NCBI RefSeq assembly: GCF_025244845.1
Contig: NZ_CP104264.1
Coordinates: 930,001-994,000, forward strand
Direction of reading: 5' to 3'
DNA: 64,000 nt
Source of the DNA: Arthrobacter sp. zg-Y1171
GTDB lineage: Bacteria > Actinomycetota > Actinomycetes > Actinomycetales > Micrococcaceae
The notes beneath the pieces were generated by a model. That model did not search any database. It saw only the letters and a list, made by a program, of their open reading frames with translations, and was not told the origin of the DNA. Shown piece after piece: positions 62,421 to 64,000 of this stretch. Made by a program: the position numbers and the translations under genes. Within the stretch, counting starts at the first letter, position 1; each line of letters starts with the position of its first letter.

Positions 62421-63013
62421 GCAGGAAAACGCAGCAGGGGGCTGCGGCGGGCACCGACGCCGTGACGGAGACCCGTCCGGGCCCGTTGAGGCGGCTTCGT
62501 GCCCAGCCGGGTTTCCGGACCGCTGCGGTGGTCTTTGTGCTCACGGTGGTTCTGGGCCTGGGCGGTCCCGCCGCGTATGCGTACTGGAGCCAGTCGACTG
62601 CAGTGACCATCTCAGGGCTCCCGACCGCAAAGGTTCAAACGCCCGCCGCTCCCGTTTGCACCACTCGGGTTTTGGCCAACGAGATCAGCTGGACCGCCGT
62701 AACGGACGTGGACTCCGACGTGGTCTATGTGCTGTCCTTCGCCGTCAATGGGCGCACCAAGACCTACGCGGTTCCGCGCAGCACTACTATGGTCAAGCCC
62801 GTATACCTCAGCGGTCTGAGCGACGCGCTGGGCAGGACCCCCTATGACAAGGTGTCCCTGACAGTCACGCTGCGGACAGCCACGGTCAAAAAGGATGTCC
62901 CGTCAGTGACGCCCATCAGCGAGGGCGATGTCCTGTCCGCTTCCCAGGCGTCCACGCTCCCGATGTTCTATTACTCGCCGCCGGGACTGCTGGCCTACCC
63001 CTGCTCGCGCTAG
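62417..63013 (+). CDS. SipW-type exported protein (subunit 3)
   Basis: The 198-residue protein has a long N-terminal cytoplasmic part (about 1-34), a hydrophobic core (about 35-52) and then [22 protein letters not shown], again the aromatic-Trp-Ser/Asn pattern that follows the core in the other two subunits. The mature part is beta-rich. It is the last gene of the cluster and overlaps the previous gene by four bases. Its stop overlaps the convergent nhaA stop. Confidence 0.75.
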   Translation: MSRKTQQGAAAGTDAVTETRPGPLRRLRAQPGFRTAAVVFVLTVVLGLGGPAAYAYWSQSTAVTISGLPTAKVQTPAAPVCTTRVLANEISWTAVTDVDSDVVYVLSFAVNGRTKTYAVPRSTTMVKPVYLSGLSDALGRTPYDKVSLTVTLRTATVKKDVPSVTPISEGDVLSASQASTLPMFYYSPPGLLAYPCSR

Positions 63014-64000
63014 TTCTCCCGGTCCTCGTACACGTCCGGGATGCCGTCCTGGTCATCGTCGCGCCGGTCTTCAGCTTCGATGAGCCGGTAGCGCCGGTTC
63101 CGGGCGGTCAGCAGGGCTGAAGCCAGCAGGGCTGCCAGCACGGAGGCCACGAGGATGCCGACCTTGGCGTCGTCGTTGTGCAGCGAGCCGACCTCGAAGC
63201 TCAGGTCATTGACCAGCAGGGAGACGGTGAAGCCGATCCCGCCCAGGATGCCGATGCCTGCCAGATCAATCCAGCGCACATCCGGGTCGAGCTTTGCCCG
63301 TGTGCCTGCGGTCACCGCCCACGTGGTGAGCAGGATGCCGACGGGCTTGCCTGCAACGAGGCCCAGGATAATTCCGATGGCAACGGGATCAGTGACCACC
63401 GAGGCCACGCCGCTCCAGCCGCCCAGAGCCACGCCGGCGGAAAAGAAGGCAAAGACCGGAACGGCAAAGCCGGTGGAGACGGGCCGGAAGCGGTGCTCGA
63501 AGATTTCCGAGAGGCCGGGGGCCTCAGGGTCAGCGGGCAGTTTCTGCCGGTCCGGTCCGCGGCGCAGCACCGGAACGGCAAAGCCCAGCAGCACCCCGGC
63601 CACGGTGGCGTGCACGCCGGAAGCGTGCATCAGCGCCCAGGTGGCGACACCCAGGGGCAGCAGGATCACCCAGGCGGGCCAGCGCCGGGTGCCGAAGAAG
63701 CGCGGGACGCGCTGGACCAGCAGCGTGAACGCGGCCAGCGGCAGCAGCATCCACAGCAGGTAGCTAAGGTGCACGTCTTCGGAGTAGAAGAAGGCAATGA
63801 TGGCGATGGCGATGAGGTCATCCACCACGGCGAGGGTCAGCAGGAAGATGCGCAGCGCGCTGGGCAGGTGCGAACTGATGACCGCCAGGACTGCCAGGGC
63901 GAAGGCAATATCGGTGGCGGTGGGGATGGCCCAGCCCCGCAGGCCGTCCGAACCGGAAATCAGGTTGACGGCAACGTACACCAGTGCGGGCACGATAACG
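63010..64000 (-). CDS. nhaA: Na+/H+ antiporter NhaA (partial, N-terminus beyond the window)
   Basis: NhaA exchanges external protons for internal sodium. About 330 residues are visible. They include [18 protein letters not shown], the paired aspartates in [17 protein letters not shown] (counterparts of the ion-binding pair in Escherichia coli) and [16 protein letters not shown] near the C-terminus. The family has about 390-430 residues, so some 80-100 N-terminal residues lie beyond base 64000. The C-terminal tail is acidic ([16 protein letters not shown]). It converges on the SipW cluster with a four-base overlap. Confidence 0.94.
   Translation of the reverse strand, partial: VIVPALVYVAVNLISGSDGLRGWAIPTATDIAFALAVLAVISSHLPSALRIFLLTLAVVDDLIAIAIIAFFYSEDVHLSYLLWMLLPLAAFTLLVQRVPRFFGTRRWPAWVILLPLGVATWALMHASGVHATVAGVLLGFAVPVLRRGPDRQKLPADPEAPGLSEIFEHRFRPVSTGFAVPVFAFFSAGVALGGWSGVASVVTDPVAIGIILGLVAGKPVGILLTTWAVTAGTRAKLDPDVRWIDLAGIGILGGIGFTVSLLVNDLSFEVGSLHNDDAKVGILVASVLAALLASALLTARNRRYRLIEAEDRRDDDQDGIPDVYEDREN

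Overview
The window is high-GC actinobacterial DNA. Gene order (rsmA-ispE-ABC-F; tRNA-Gln-glmU-prs-rplY-pth; sufS-sufU), many GTG starts, leaderless-looking starts and frequent ATGA/TAATG stop-start overlaps point to the Micrococcaceae, most likely Arthrobacter or a close relative. That placement is inference from gene content; no rRNA is present.

Layout. 0-5.3 kb: an XRE/TPR regulator diverging from housekeeping genes rsmA (ksgA), ispE and an ABC-F ATPase. 5.3-10.7 kb (minus strand): an FtsX-type permease and its ATPase, a TetR regulator, and an unusual single-frame fusion of a TetR regulator to a Nudix hydrolase. 10.7-15 kb: tRNA-Gln, glmU, prs, rplY, pth. 15.4-29.0 kb: five large tandem ATPase-LuxR (LAL/MalT-like) regulators, the most striking feature of the window. 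29.3-37.9 kb: an exopolysaccharide (EPS) cluster with a priming sugar transferase, acetyltransferase, glycosyltransferase, polymerase, CDP-alcohol phosphotransferase and flippase, plus an opposing SGNH hydrolase. 38.0-43.4 kb (minus): a Wzz/Wzc-like tyrosine autokinase, a lipoprotein and a 1022-residue secreted multidomain adhesin-like protein. 43.7-46.1 kb: a TagD-like cytidylyltransferase, a GDPD-like lipoprotein and a VanZ-like protein. 46.4-48.1 kb: sufS-sufU. 48.2-53.1 kb: UDP-glucose dehydrogenase, glycosyltransferase, gmd and fcl, making nucleotide sugars. 53.2-58.1 kb: two paralogous histidine kinases flanking one response regulator, plus an Hpt-like protein without the usual phospho-histidine. 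58.3-59.3 kb: a second VanZ-like protein and a low-molecular-weight tyrosine phosphatase. 59.5-63.0 kb: a SipW/TasA-like module (two short secreted subunits, SipW-type signal peptidase, two further exported proteins). 63.0 kb to the end: nhaA, cut by the window edge.

Interpretation. Most of the region from 15 to 63 kb can be read as a cell-envelope and biofilm locus: a regulator array, EPS assembly and its tyrosine kinase/phosphatase pair, activated sugars (UDP-glucuronate, GDP-fucose) and possibly CDP-glycerol, a large secreted adhesin, and a SipW-processed fibre-like system. The functional links are inference from co-location; the protein family calls rest on motifs visible in the translations.
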